From Euonymus europaeus (taxonomy: Eukaryota > Streptophyta > Magnoliopsida > Celastrales > Celastraceae), in contig CAUZKV010000008.1 in the NCBI GenBank assembly GCA_963580455.1, positions 372,001 through 436,000 of the forward strand: a DNA stretch of 64,000 bases, written 5' to 3'. The notes below the pieces were generated by a model. That model made no database searches. It had not been told where the DNA came from and saw only the letters and a program-made list of their open reading frames with translations. Positions 36,600 through 49,720 of this stretch are shown here, piece by piece. How positions within the stretch are numbered: position 1 is the stretch's first letter; every line of letters begins with the position of its first letter. A program made the translations under genes and the position numbers.

Positions 36600-39500
36600 T
36601 TACACACTACTTTTCGAGCTCTACGATCCTGGTGTTTCGGATTTTTATTTCAGAACTGGTGGCTAGTTGGTCTCGTTTCACCTATTTAGCCGCGAAATGT
36701 GGTTTCTTTACGTAAACGGTTTTATGAATATCCGTTGACTCCGAGTTCTGAATTCGGTGATTTTTAGCTTGATTACACACTAATTTTCGAGCTCTACGAT
36801 CCTGGTGTTTCGGATTTTTATTTCAGAACTGGTGGCTAGTTGGTCTCGTTTCACCTATTTAGCCGCGAAATGTGGTTTCTTTACGTAAACGGTTTTATGA
36901 ATATCCGTTGACTCCGAGTTCTGAATTCGGTGATTTTTAGCTTGATTACACACTACTTTTCGAGCTCTACGATCCTGGTGTTTCGGATTTTTATTTCAGA
37001 ACTGGTGGCTAGTTGGTCTCGTTTCACCTAGTTAGCCGCGAAATGTGGTTTCTTTACGTAAACGGTTTTATGAATATCCGTTGACTACGAGTTCTGAATT
37101 CGGTGATTTTTAGCTTGATTACACACTACTTTTCGAGCTCTACGATCCTGGTGTTTCGGATTTTGATTTCAGAACTCGTGGCTAGTTGGTCTCGTTTCAC
37201 CTAGTTAGCCGCGAAATGTGGTTTCTTTACGTAAACGGTTTTATGAATATCCGTTGACTCCGAGTTCTGAATTCGGTGATTTTTAGCTTGATTACACACT
37301 ACTTTTCGAGTTCTACGATCCTGGTGTTTCGGATTTTTATTTCAGAACTGGTGGCTAGTTGGTCTCGTTTCACCTATTTAGCCGCGAAATGTGGTTTCTT
37401 TACGTAAACGGTTTTATGAATATCCGTTGACTCCGAGTTCTTGATTCGGTGATTTTTAGCTTGATTTCACACTACTTTTCGAGCTCTACAATCCTGGTGT
37501 TTCGGATTTTGATTTCAGAACTCGTGGCTAATAGGTCTTGTTTCACCTAGTTAGCCGCGAAATGTGGTTTCTTTACGTAAACGGTTTTATGAATATCCGT
37601 TGACTCCGAGTTCTGAATTCGGTTATTTTTAGCTTGATTACACACTACTTTTCGAGCTCTACGATCCTGGCGTTTCGGATTTTGATTTCAGAACTCGTGG
37701 CTAGTTGGTCTCGTTTCACCTATTTAGCCGCGAAATGTGGTTTCTTTACGTAAACGGTTTTATGAATATCCGTTGACTCCGAGTTCTGAATTCGGTGATT
37801 TTTAGCTTGATTTCACACTAATTTTCGAGCTCTACGATCCTGGCGTTTCGGATTTTGATTTCAGAACTCGTGGCTAGTTGGTCTCGTTTCACCTAGTTAG
37901 CCGCGAAATGTGGTTTCTTTACGTAAACGGTTTTATGAATATCCGTTGACTCCGAGTTCTGAATTCGGTGATTTTTAGCTTGATTTCAAACTACTTTTCG
38001 AGCTCTACAATCCTGGCGTTTCGGATTTTGATTTCAGAACTCGTGGCTAGTAGGTCTCGTTTCACCTAGTTAGCCGCGAAATGTGGTTTCTTTACGTAAA
38101 CGGTTTTATGAATATCCGTTGACTCCGAGTTCTGAATTCGGTGATTTTTAGCTTGATTTCACACTACTTTTCGAGCTCTACGATCCTGGCGTTTCGGATT
38201 TTGATATCAGAACTCGTGGCTAGTTGGTATCGTTTCACCTAGTTAGCCGCGAAATGTGGTTTCTTTACGTAAACGGTTTTATGAATATCCGTTGACTCCG
38301 AGTTCTGAATTCGGTGATTTTTAGCTTGATTTCACACTAATTTTTGAGCTCTACGATCCTGGCGTTTCGGATTTTGATTTCAGAACTCGTGGCTAGTTGG
38401 TCTCGTTTCACCTAGTTAGCCGCGGAATGTGGTTTCTTTACGTAAACGGTTTTATGAATATCCGTTGACTCCGAGTTCTGAATTCGGTGATTTTTAGCTT
38501 GATTTCACACTAATTTTCGAGCTCTACGATCCTGGCGTTTCGGATTTTGATATCAGAACTCGTGGCTAGTTGGTATCGTTTCACCTAGTTAGCCGCGAAA
38601 TGTGGTTTCTTTACGTAAACGGTTTTATGAATATCCGTTGACTCCGAGTTCTGAATTCGGTGATTTTTAGCTTGATTTCACACTACTTTTCGAGCTCTAC
38701 AATCCTGGCGTTTTGGATTTTGATTTCAGAACTCGTGGCTAGTTGGTCTCGTTTCACCTAGTTAGCCGCGAAATGTGGTTTCTTTACGTAAACGGTTTTA
38801 TGAATATCCGTTGACTCCGAGTTCTGAATTCGGTGATTTTTAGCTTGATTACACACTACTTTTCGAGCTCTACGATCCTGGCGTTTCGGATTTTGATTTC
38901 AGAACTCGTGGCTAGTTGGTCTCGTTTCACCTAGTTAGCCGCGAAATGTGGTTTCTTTACGTAAACGGTTTTATGAATATCCGTTGACTCCGAGTTCTGA
39001 ATTCGGTGATTTTTAGCTTGATTACACACTACTTTTCGAGCTCTACGATCCTGGCGTTTCGGATTTTGATTTCAGAACTGGTGGCTAGTTGGTCTCGTTT
39101 CACCTAGTTAGCCGCGAAATGTGGTTTCTTTACGTAAACGGTTTTATGAATATCCGTTGACTCCGAGTTCTGAATTCGGTGATTTTTAGCTTGATTACAC
39201 ACTACTTTTCGAGCTCTACGATCCTGGTGTTTCGGATTTTGATTTCAGAACTGGTGGCTAGTTGGTCTCGTTTCACCTAGTTAGCCGCGAAATGTGGTTT
39301 CTTTACGTAAACGGTTTTATTAATATCCGTTGACTCCGAGTTCTGAATTCGGTGATTTTTAGCTTGATTACACACTACTTTTCGAGCTCTACGATCCTGG
39401 TGTTTCGGATTTTGATTTCAGAACTCGTGGCTAGTTGGTATCGTTTCACCTAGTTAGCCGCGAAATGTGGTTTCTTTACGTAAACGGTTTTATGAATATC

Positions 39501-42500
39501 CGTTGACTCCGAGTTCTGAATTCGGTGATTTTTAGCTTGATTTCACACTACTTTTCGAGCTCTACAATCCTGGCGTTTCGGATTTTGATTTCAGAACTCG
39601 TGGCTAGTTGGTCTCGTTTCACCTAGTTAGCCGCGGAATGTGGTTTCTTTACGTAAACGGTTTTATGAATATCCGTTGACTCCGAGTTCTGAATTCGGTG
39701 ATTTTTAGCTTGATTTCACACCAATTTTCGAGCTCTACGATCCTGGCGTTTCGGATTTTGATTTCAGAACTCGTGGCTAGTTGGTCTCGTTTCACCTAGT
39801 TAGCCGCGAAATGTGGTTTCTTTACGTAAACGGTTTTATGAATATCCGTTGACTCCGAGTTCTGAATTCGGTGATTTTTAGCTTGATTACACACTACTTT
39901 TCGAGCTCTACAATCCTGGCATTTCGGATTTTGATTTCAGAACTCGTGGCTAGTAGGTCTCGTTTCACCTAGTTAGCCGCGAAATGTGGTTTCTTTACGT
40001 AAACGGTTTTATGAATATCCGTTGACTCCGAGTTCTGAATTCGGTGATTTTTAGCTTGATTTCACACTACTTTTCGAGCTCTACGATCCTGGCGTTTCGG
40101 ATTTTGATTTCAGAACTCGTGGCTAGTTGGTCTCGTTTCACCTATTTAGCCGCGAAATGTGGTTTCTTTACGTAAACGGTTTTATGAATATCCGTTGACT
40201 CCGAGTTCTGAATTCGGTGATTTTTAGCTTGATTTCACACTAATTTTTGAGCTCTACGATCCTGGCGTTTCGGATTTTGATTTCATAACTCGTGGCTAGT
40301 TGGTCTCGTTTCACCTAGTTAGCCGCGAAATGTGGTTTCTTTACGTAAACGGTTTTATGAATATCCGTTGACTCCGAGTTCTGAATTCGGTGATTTTTAG
40401 CTTGATTTCACACTAATTTTCGAGCTCTATGATCCTGGCATTTCGGATTTTGATTTCAGAACTCGTGGCTTGTTGGTCTCGTTTCACCTAGTTAACCGCG
40501 AAATGTGGTTTCTTTACGTAAACGGTTTTATGAATATCCGTTGACTCCGAGTTCTGAATTCGGTGATTTTTAGCTTGATTTCAAACTACTTTTTGAGCTC
40601 TACAATCCTGGCGTTTCGGATTTTGATTTCAGAACTCGTGGCTAGTAGGTCTCGTTTCACCTAGTTAGCCGCGAAATGTGGTTTCTTTACGTAAACGGTT
40701 TTATGAATATCCGTTGACTCCGAGTTCTGAATTCCTTGATTTTTAGCTTGATTTCACACTACTTTTCGAGCTCTACGATCCTGGTGTTTCGGATTTTGAT
40801 ATCAGAACTCGTGGCTAGTTGGTATCGTTTCACCTAGTTAGCGGCGAAATGTGGTTTCTTTACGTAAACGGTTTTATGAATATCCGTTGACTCCGAGTTC
40901 TGAATTCCTTGATTTTTAGCTTGATTTCACACTACTTTTCGAGCTCTACAATCCTGGCATTTCGGATTTTGATTTCAGAACTCGTGGCTAGTAGGTCTCG
41001 TTTCACCTAGTTAGCCGCGAAATGTGGTTTCTTTACGTAAACGGTTTTATGAATATCCGTTGACTCCGAGTTCTGAATTCGGTTATTTTTAGCTTGATTA
41101 CACACTACTTTTCGAGCTCTACGATCCTGGCGTTTCGGATTTTGATTTCAGAACTCGTGGCTAGTTGGTCTCGTTTCACCTATTTAGCCGCGAAATGTGG
41201 TTTCTTTACGTAAACGGTTTTATGAATATCCGTTGACTCCGAGTTCTGAATTCGGTGATTTTTAGCTTGATTTCACACTAATTTTTGAGCTCTACGATCC
41301 TGGCGTTTCGGATTTTGATTTCAGAACTCGTGGCTAGTTGGTCTCGTTTCACCTAGTTAGCCGCGAAATGTGGTTTCTTTACGTAAACGGTTTTATTAAT
41401 ATCCGTTGACTCCGAGTTCTGAATTCGGTGATTTTTAGCTTGATTTCACACTAATTTTCGAGCTCTACGATCCTGGCGTTTCGGATTTTGATTTCAGAAC
41501 TCGTGGCTAGTTGGTCTCGTTTCACCTAGTTAGCCGCGAAATGTGGTTTCTTTACGTAAACGGTTTTATGAATATCCGTTGACTCCGAGTTCTGAATTCG
41601 GTGATTTTTAGCTTGATTTCAAACTACTTTTCGAGCTCTACAATCCTGGCGTTTCGGATTTTGATTTCAGAACTCGTGGCTAGTAGGTCTCGTTTCACCT
41701 AGTTAGCCGCGAAATGTGGTTTCTTTACGTAAACGGTTTTATGAATATCCGTTGACTCCGAGTTCTGAATTCGGTGATTTTTAGCTTGATTTCACACTAC
41801 TTTTCGAGCTCTACGATCCTGGCGTTTCGGATTTTGATATCAGAACTCGTGGCTAGTTGGTATCGTTTCACCTAGTTAGCCGCGAAATGTGGTTTCTTTA
41901 CGTAAACGGTTTTATGAATATCCGTTGACTCCGAGTTCTGAATTCGGTGATTTTTGGCTTGATTTCACACTACTTTTCGAGCTCTACAATCCTGGCGTTT
42001 CGGATTTTGATTTCAGAACTCGTGGCTAGTTGGTCTCGTTTCACCTAGTTAGCCGCGGAATGTGGTTTCTTTACGTAAACGGTTTTATGAATATCCGTTG
42101 ACTCCGAGTTCTGAATTCGGTGATTTTTAGCTTGATTACACACTACTTTTCGAGCTCTACGATCCTGGTGTTTCGGATTTTTATTTCAGAACTGGTGGCT
42201 AGTTGGTCTCGTTTCACCTATTTAGCCGCGAAATGTGGTTTCTTTACGTAAACGGTTTTATGAATATCCGTTGACTCCGAGTTCTGAATTCGGTGATTTT
42301 TAGCTTGATTACACACTACTTTTCGAGCTCTACGATCCTGGTATTTCGGATTTTTATTTCAGAACTGGTGGCTAGTTGGTCTCGTTTCACCTATTTAGCC
42401 GCGAAATGTGGTTTCTTTACGTAAACGGTTTTATGAATATCCGTTGACTCCGAGTTCTGAATTCGGTGATTTTTAGCTTGATTACACACTACTTTTCGAG

Positions 42501-42820
42501 CTCTACGATCCTGGTGTTTCGGATTTTTATTTCAGAACTGGTGGCTAGTTGGTCTCGTTTCACCTAGTTAGCCGCGAAATGTGGTTTCTTTACGTAAACG
42601 GTTTTATGAATATCCGTTGACTACGAGTTCTGAATTCGGTGATTTTTAGCTTGATTACACACTACTTTTCGAGCTCTACGATCCTGGTGTTTCGGATTTT
42701 GATTTCAGAACTCGTGGCTAGTTGGTCTCGTTTCACCTAGTTAGCCGCGAAATGTGGTTTCTTTACGTAAACGGTTTTATGAATATCCGTTGACTCCGAG
42801 TTCTGAATTCGGTGATTTTT
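36600..42820 (+). repeat. Segments repeated at a 32-monomer (5,536-bp) offset
   Basis: A run of monomers with GGATTTTTATTTCAGAACTGG, ending in a GTTGACTACGAG monomer (37085), is found again with the same order 5,536 bp later (GTTGACTACGAG near 42621) and once more at 45908. Eleven or more monomers of the window share the TTTTTATTTCAGAACTGG junction (also near 33355, 37330, 46150, 50490 and 52050). This shows that part of the 19-monomer unit existed at 36.6-37.3 kb before that unit was duplicated, or was copied there. Confidence 0.6.
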
Positions 42821-45800
42821 AGCTTGATTTCACACTACTTTTCGAGCTCTACAATCCTGGCGTTTCGGATTTTGATTTCAGAACTCGTGGCTAGTTGGTC
42901 TCGTTTCACCTAGTTAGCCGCGGAATGTGGTTTCTTTACGTAAACGGTTTTATGAATATCCGTTGACTCCGAGTTCTGAATTCGGTGATTTTTAGCTTGA
43001 TTTCACACCAATTTTCGAGCTCTACGATCCTGGCGTTTCGGATTTTGATTTCAGAACTCGTGGCTAGTTGGTCTCGTTTCACCTAGTTAGCCGCGAAATG
43101 TGGTTTCTTTACGTAAACGGTTTTATGAATATCCGTTGACTCCGAGTTCTGAATTCGGTGATTTTTAGCTTGATTAAACACTACTTTTCGAGCTCTACAA
43201 TCCTGGCATTTCGGATTTTGATTTCAGAACTCGTGGCTAGTAGGTCTCGTTTCACCTAGTTAGCCGCGAAATGTGGTTTCTTTACGTAAACGGTTTTATG
43301 AATATCCGTTGACTCCGAGTTCTGAATTCGGTGATTTTTAGCTTGATTTCACACTACTTTTCGAGCTCTACGATCCTGGCGTTTCGGATTTTGATTTCAG
43401 AACTCGTGGCTAGTTGGTCTCGTTTCACCTATTTAGCCGCGAAATGTGGTTTCTTTACGTAAACGGTTTTATGAATATCCGTTGACTCCGAGTTCTGAAT
43501 TCGGTGATTTTTAGCTTGATTTCACACTAATTTTTGAGCTCTACGATCCTGGCGTTTCGGATTTTGATTTCATAACTCGTGGCTAGTTGGTCTCGTTTCA
43601 CCTAGTTAGCCGCGAAATGTGGTTTCTTTACGTAAACGGTTTTATGAATATCCGTTGACTCCGAGTTCTGAATTCGGTGATTTTTAGCTTGATTTCACAC
43701 TAATTTTCGAGCTCTATGATCCTGGCATTTCGGATTTTGATTTCAGAACTCGTGGCTTGTTGGTCTCGTTTCACCTAGTTAACCGCGAAATGTGGTTTCT
43801 TTACGTAAACGGTTTTATGAATATCCGTTGACTCCGAGTTCTGAATTCGGTGATTTTTAGCTTGATTTCAAACTACTTTTTGAGCTCTACAATCCTGGCG
43901 TTTCGGATTTTGATTTCAGAACTCGTGGCTAGTAGGTCTCGTTTCACCTAGTTAGCCGCGAAATGTGGTTTCTTTACGTAAACGGTTTTATGAATATCCG
44001 TTGACTCCGAGTTCTGAATTCCTTGATTTTTAGCTTGATTTCACACTACTTTTCGAGCTCTACGATCCTGGTGTTTCGGATTTTGATATCAGAACTCGTG
44101 GCTAGTTGGTATCGTTTCACCTAGTTAGCGGCGAAATGTGGTTTCTTTACGTAAACGGTTTTATGAATATCCGTTGACTCCGAGTTCTGAATTCCTTGAT
44201 TTTTAGCTTGATTTCACACTACTTTTCGAGCTCTACAATCCTGGCATTTCGGATTTTGATTTCAGAACTCGTGGCTAGTAGGTCTCGTTTCACCTAGTTA
44301 GCCGCGAAATGTGGTTTCTTTACGTAAACGGTTTTATGAATATCCGTTGACTCCGAGTTCTGAATTCGGTTATTTTTAGCTTGATTACACACTACTTTTC
44401 GAGCTCTACGATCCTGGCGTTTCGGATTTTGATTTCAGAACTCGTGGCTAGTTGGTCTCGTTTCACCTATTTAGCCGCGAAATGTGGTTTCTTTACGTAA
44501 ACGGTTTTATGAATATCCGTTGACTCCGAGTTCTGAATTCGGTGATTTTTAGCTTGATTTCACACTAATTTTTGAGCTCTACGATCCTGGCGTTTCGGAT
44601 TTTGATTTCAGAACTCGTGGCTAGTTGGTCTCGTTTCACCTAGTTAGCCGCGAAATGTGGTTTCTTTACGTAAACGGTTTTATTAATATCCGTTGACTCC
44701 GAGTTCTGAATTCGGTGATTTTTAGCTTGATTTCACACTAATTTTCGAGCTCTACGATCCTGGCGTTTCGGATTTTGATTTCAGAACTCGTGGCTAGTTG
44801 GTCTCGTTTCACCTAGTTAGCCGCGAAATGTGGTTTCTTTACGTAAACGGTTTTATGAATATCCGTTGACTCCGAGTTCTGAATTCGGTGATTTTTAGCT
44901 TGATTTCAAACTACTTTTCGAGCTCTACAATCCTGGCGTTTCGGATTTTGATTTCAGAACTCGTGGCTAGTAGGTCTCGTTTCACCTAGTTAGCCGCGAA
45001 ATGTGGTTTCTTTACGTAAACGGTTTTATGAATATCCGTTGACTCCGAGTTCTGAATTCGGTGATTTTTAGCTTGATTTCACACTACTTTTCGAGCTCTA
45101 CGATCCTGGCGTTTCGGATTTTGATATCAGAACTCGTGGCTAGTTGGTATCGTTTCACCTAGTTAGCCGCGAAATGTGGTTTCTTTACGTAAACGGTTTT
45201 ATGAATATCCGTTGACTCCGAGTTCTGAATTCGGTGATTTTTAGCTTGATTTCACACTACTTTTCGAGCTCTACAATCCTGGCGTTTCGGATTTTGATTT
45301 CAGAACTCGTGGCTAGTTGGTCTCGTTTCACCTAGTTAGCCGCGGAATGTGGTTTCTTTACGTAAACGGTTTTATGAATATCCGTTGACTCCGAGTTCTG
45401 AATTCGGTGATTTTTAGCTTGATTACACACTACTTTTCGAGCTCTACGATCCTGGTGTTTCGGATTTTTATTTCAGAACTGGTGGCTAGTTGGTCTCGTT
45501 TCACCTATTTAGCCGCGAAATGTGGTTTCTTTACGTAAACGGTTTTATGAATATCCGTTGACTCCGAGTTCTGAATTCGGTGATTTTTAGCTTGATTACA
45601 CACTACTTTTCGAGCTCTACGATCCTGGTGTTTCGGATTTTTATTTCAGAACTGGTGGCTAGTTGGTCTCGTTTCACCTATTTAGCCGCGAAATGTGGTT
45701 TCTTTACGTAAACGGTTTTATGAATATCCGTTGACTCCGAGTTCTGAATTCGGTGATTTTTAGCTTGATTACACACTACTTTTCGAGCTCTACGATCCTG

Positions 45801-46000
45801 GTGTTTCGGATTTTTATTTCAGAACTGGTGGCTAGTTGGTCTCGTTTCACCTAGTTAGCCGCGAAATGTGGTTTCTTTACGTAAACGGTTTTATGAATAT
45901 CCGTTGACTACGAGTTCTGAATTCGGTGATTTTTAGCTTGATTACACACTACTTTTCGAGCTCTACGATCCTGGTGTTTCGGATTTTGATTTCAGAACTC
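39427..46000 (+). repeat. Nineteen-monomer higher-order repeat, two tandem copies of 3,287 bp
   Basis: Copy 1 is 39427-42713 and copy 2 is 42714-46000. Rare markers repeat at exactly 3,287 bp: CGAGCTCTATGATCC (40421/43708), GGCTTGTTGG with GTTAACCGCG, GAATTCCTTGA (40729 and a second, matched at 44016 and on), GTTAGCGGCG, GGTTATTTTT (41081/44368), TTTTATTAATATCC (41391/44678), TTATTTCAGAACTGG (42181/45468) and GTTGACTACGAG (42621/45908). I noticed only four substitutions: GGTATCG versus GGTCTCG at the left end, GATTACACAC versus GATTAAACAC (near 43179), TTTTTGGCTT versus TTTTTAGCTT (near 41956) and CTGGTATTT versus CTGGTGTTT (near 42352). This is the clearest and apparently youngest large duplication of the window. 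Confidence 0.88.
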
Positions 46001-46346
46001 GTGGCTAGTTGGTCTCGTTTCACCTAGTTAGCCGCGAAATGTGGTTTCTTTACGTAAACGGTTTTATGAATATCCGTTGACTCCGAGTTCTGAATTCGGT
46101 GATTTTTAGCTTGATTACACACTACTTTTCGAGCTCTACGATCCTGGTGTTTCGGATTTTTATTTCAGAACTGGTGGCTAGTTGGTCTCGTTTCACCTAT
46201 TTAGCCGCGAAATGTGGTTTCTTTACGTAAACGGTTTTATGAATATCCGTTGACTCCGAGTTCTGGATTCGGTGATTTTTAGCTTGATTTCACACTACTT
46301 TTCGAGCTCTACAATCCTGGTGTTTCGGATTTTGATTTCAGAACTC

Positions 46347-48422
46347 GTGGCTAATAGGTCTTGTTTCACCTAGTTAGCCGCGAAATGTGGTTTCTTTACG
46401 TAAACGGTTTTATGAATATCCGTTGACTCCGAGTTCTGAATTCGGTTATTTTTAGCTTGATTACACACTACTTTTCGAGCTCTACGATCCTGGCGTTTCG
46501 GATTTTGATTTCAGAACTCGTGGCTAGTTGGTCTCGTTTCACCTATTTAGCCGCGAAATGTGGTTTCTTTACGTAAACGGTTTTATGAATATCCGTTGAC
46601 TCCGAGTTCTGAATTCGGTGATTTTTAGCTTGATTTCACACTAATTTTTGAGCTCTACGATCCTGGCGTTTCGGATTTTGATTTCAGAACTCGTGGCTAG
46701 TTGGTCTCGTTTCACCTAGTTAGCCGCGAAATGTGGTTTCTTTACGTAAACGGTTTTATGAATATCCGTTGACTCCGAGTTCTGAATTCGGTGATTTTTA
46801 GCTTGATTTCACACTAATTTTCGAGCTCTACGATCCTGGCGTTTCGGATTTTGATTTCAGAACTCGTGGCTAGTTGGTCTCGTTTCACCTAGTTAGCCGC
46901 GAAATGTGGTTTCTTTACGTAAACGGTTTTATGAATATCCGTTGACTCCGAGTTCTGAATTCGGTGATTTTTAGCTTGATTTCAAACTACTTTTCGAGCT
47001 CTACAATCCTGGCGTTTCGGATTTTGATTTCAGAACTCGTGGCTAGTAGGTCTCGTTTCACCTAGTTAGCCGCGAAATGTGGTTTCTTTACGTAAACGGT
47101 TTTATGAATATCCGTTGACTCCGAGTTCTGAATTCGGTGATTTTTAGCTTGATTTCACACTACTTTTCGAGCTCTACGATCCTGGCGTTTCGGATTTTGA
47201 TATCAGAACTCGTGGCTAGTTGGTATCGTTTCACCTAGTTAGCCGCGAAATGTGGTTTCTTTACGTAAACGGTTTTATGAATATCCGTTGACTCCGAGTT
47301 CTGAATTCGGTGATTTTTAGCTTGATTTCACACTACTTTTCGAGCTCTACAATCCTGGTGTTTCGGATTTTGATTTCAGAACTCGTGGCTAGTAGGTCTT
47401 GTTTCACCTAGTTAGCCGCGAAATGTGGTTTCTTTACGTAAACGGTTTTATGAATATCCGTTGACTCCGAGTTCTGAATTCGGTTATTTTTAGCTTGATT
47501 ACACACTACTTTTCGAGCTCTACGATCCTGGCGTTTCGGATTTTGATTTCAGAACTCGTGGCTAGTTGGTCTCGTTTCACCTATTTAGCCGCGAAATGTG
47601 GTTTCTTTACGTAAACGGTTTTATGAATATCCGTTGACTCCGAGTTCTGAATTCGGTGATTTTTAGCTTGATTTCACACTAATTTTTGAGCTCTACGATC
47701 CTGGCGTTTCGGATTTTGATTTCAGAACTCGTGGCTAGTTGGTCTCGTTTCACCTAGTTAGCCGCGAAATGTGGTTTCTTTACGTAAACGGTTTTATGAA
47801 TATCCGTTGACTCCGAGTTCTGAATTCGGTGATTTTTAGCTTGATTTCACACTAATTTTCGAGCTCTACGATCCTGGCGTTTCGGATTTTGATTTCAGAA
47901 CTCGTGGCTAGTTGGTCTCGTTTCACCTAGTTAGCCGCGAAATGTGGTTTCTTTACGTAAACGGTTTTATGAATATCCGTTGACTCCGAGTTCTGAATTC
48001 GGTGATTTTTAGCTTGATTTCAAACTACTTTTCGAGCTCTACCATCCTGGCGTTTCGGATTTTGATTTCAGAACTCGTGGCTAGTAGGTCTCGTTTCACC
48101 TAGTTAGCCGCGAAATGTGGTTTCTTTACGTAAACGGTTTTATGAATATCCGTTGACTCCGAGTTCTGAATTCGGTGATTTTTAGCTTGATTTCACACTA
48201 CTTTTCGAGCTCTACGATCCTGGCGTTTCGGATTTTGATATCAGAACTCGTGGCTAGTTGGTATCGTTTCACCTAGTTAGCCGCGAAATGTGGTTTCTTT
48301 ACGTAAACGGTTTTATGAATATCCGTTGACTCCGAGTTCTGAATTCGGTGATTTTTAGCTTGATTTCACACTACTTTTCGAGCTCTACAATCCTGGCGTT
48401 TCGGATTTTGATTTCAGAACTC
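46347..48422 (+). repeat. Six-monomer tandem duplication, 1,038 bp each
   Basis: Copies are 46347-47384 and 47385-48422. Both run through TAGGTCTTG plus GGTTATTTTT, CCTATTTAGCC plus ACTAATTTTTGAG, ACTAATTTTCG, TTCAAACTAC (46981/48019), GTAGG plus GATATC (47199/48237) and GGTATCG. Differences seen: GGCTAATAGG versus GGCTAGTAGG, CTACAATCC versus CTACCATCC (near 48040), and CTGGTGTTT versus CTGGCGTTT in the last monomer. Confidence 0.78.
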
Positions 48423-49720
48423 GTGGCTAGTTGGTCTCGTTTCACCTAGTTAGCCGCGGAATGTGGTTTCTTTACGTAAACGGTTTTATGAATATCCGTT
48501 GACTCCGAGTTCTGAATTCGGTGATTTTTAGCTTGATTTCACACCAATTTTCGAGCTCTACGATCCTGGCGTTTCGGATTTTGATTTCAGAACTCGTGGC
48601 TAGTTGGTCTCGTTTCACCTAGTTAGCCGCGAAATGTGGTTTCTTTACGTAAACGGTTTTATGAATATCCGTTGACTCCGAGTTCTGAATTCGGTGATTT
48701 TTAGCTTGATTACACACTACTTTTCGAGCTCTACAATCCTGGCATTTCTGATTTTGATTTCAGAACTCGTGGCTAGTAGGTCTCGTTTCACCTAGTTAGC
48801 CGCGAAATGTGGTTTCTTTACGTAAACGGTTTTATGAATATCCGTTGACTCCGAGTTCTGAATTCGGTGATTTTTAGCTTGATTTCACACTACTTTTCGA
48901 GCTCTACGATCCTGGCGTTTCGGATTTTGATTTCAGAACTCGTGGCTAGTTGGTCTCGTTTCACCTATTTAGCCGCGAAATGTGGTTTCTTTACGTAAAC
49001 GGTTTTATGAATATCCGTTGACTCCGAGTTCTGAATTCGGTGATTTTTAGCTTGATTTCACACTACTTTTCGAGCTCTACGATCCTGGCGTTTCGGATTT
49101 TGATTTCAGAACTCGTGGCTAGTTGGTCTCGTTTCACCTAGTTAGCCGCGAAATGTGGTTTCTTTACGTAAACGGTTTTATGAATATCCGTTGACTCCGA
49201 GTTCTGAATTCGGTGATTTTTAGCTTGATTTCACACTAATTTTCGAGCTCTATGATCCTGGCGTTTCGGATTTTGATTTCAGAACTCGTGGCTTGTTGGT
49301 CTCGTTTCACCTAGTTAGCCGCGAAATGTGGTTTCTTTACGTAAACGGTTTTATGAATATCCGTTGACTCCGAGTTCTGAATTCGGTGATTTTTAGCTTG
49401 ATTTCAAACTACTTTTTGAGCTCTACAATCCTGGCGTTTCGGATTTTGATTTCAGAACTCGTGGCTAGTAGGTCTCGTTTCACCTAGTTAGCCGCGAAAT
49501 GTGGTTTCTTTACGTAAACGGTTTTATGAATATCCGTTGACTCCGAGTTCTGAATTCCTTGATTTTTAGCTTGATTTCACACTACTTTTCGAGCTCTACG
49601 ATCCTGGCGTTTCGGATTTTGATATCAGAACTCGTGGCTAGTTGGTATCGTTTCACCTAGTTAGCGGCGAAATGTGGTTTCTTTACGTAAACGGTTTTAT
49701 GAATATCCGTTGACTCCGAG
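48250..49720 (+). repeat. Partial third copy of the 19-monomer unit
   Basis: From the GGTATCG monomer at 48250 the order matches 39427 onward (offset 8,823 bp, 51 monomers) and 42714 onward (offset 5,536 bp): CGCGGAATG plus CACCAATTTT, CAATCCTGGCATTT, CGAGCTCTATGATCC (near 49243), GGCTTGTTGG, TTCAAACTACTTTTTGAG, GAATTCCTTGA (near 49554), GATATC and GTTAGCGGCG. The first base pairs with 39427 better because both have GGTATCG. It differs from the two full copies by GTTAGCCGCG instead of GTTAACCGCG, and by GAATTCGGTGA where they have a second GAATTCCTTGA. It fades after about 49,720. Confidence 0.72.
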
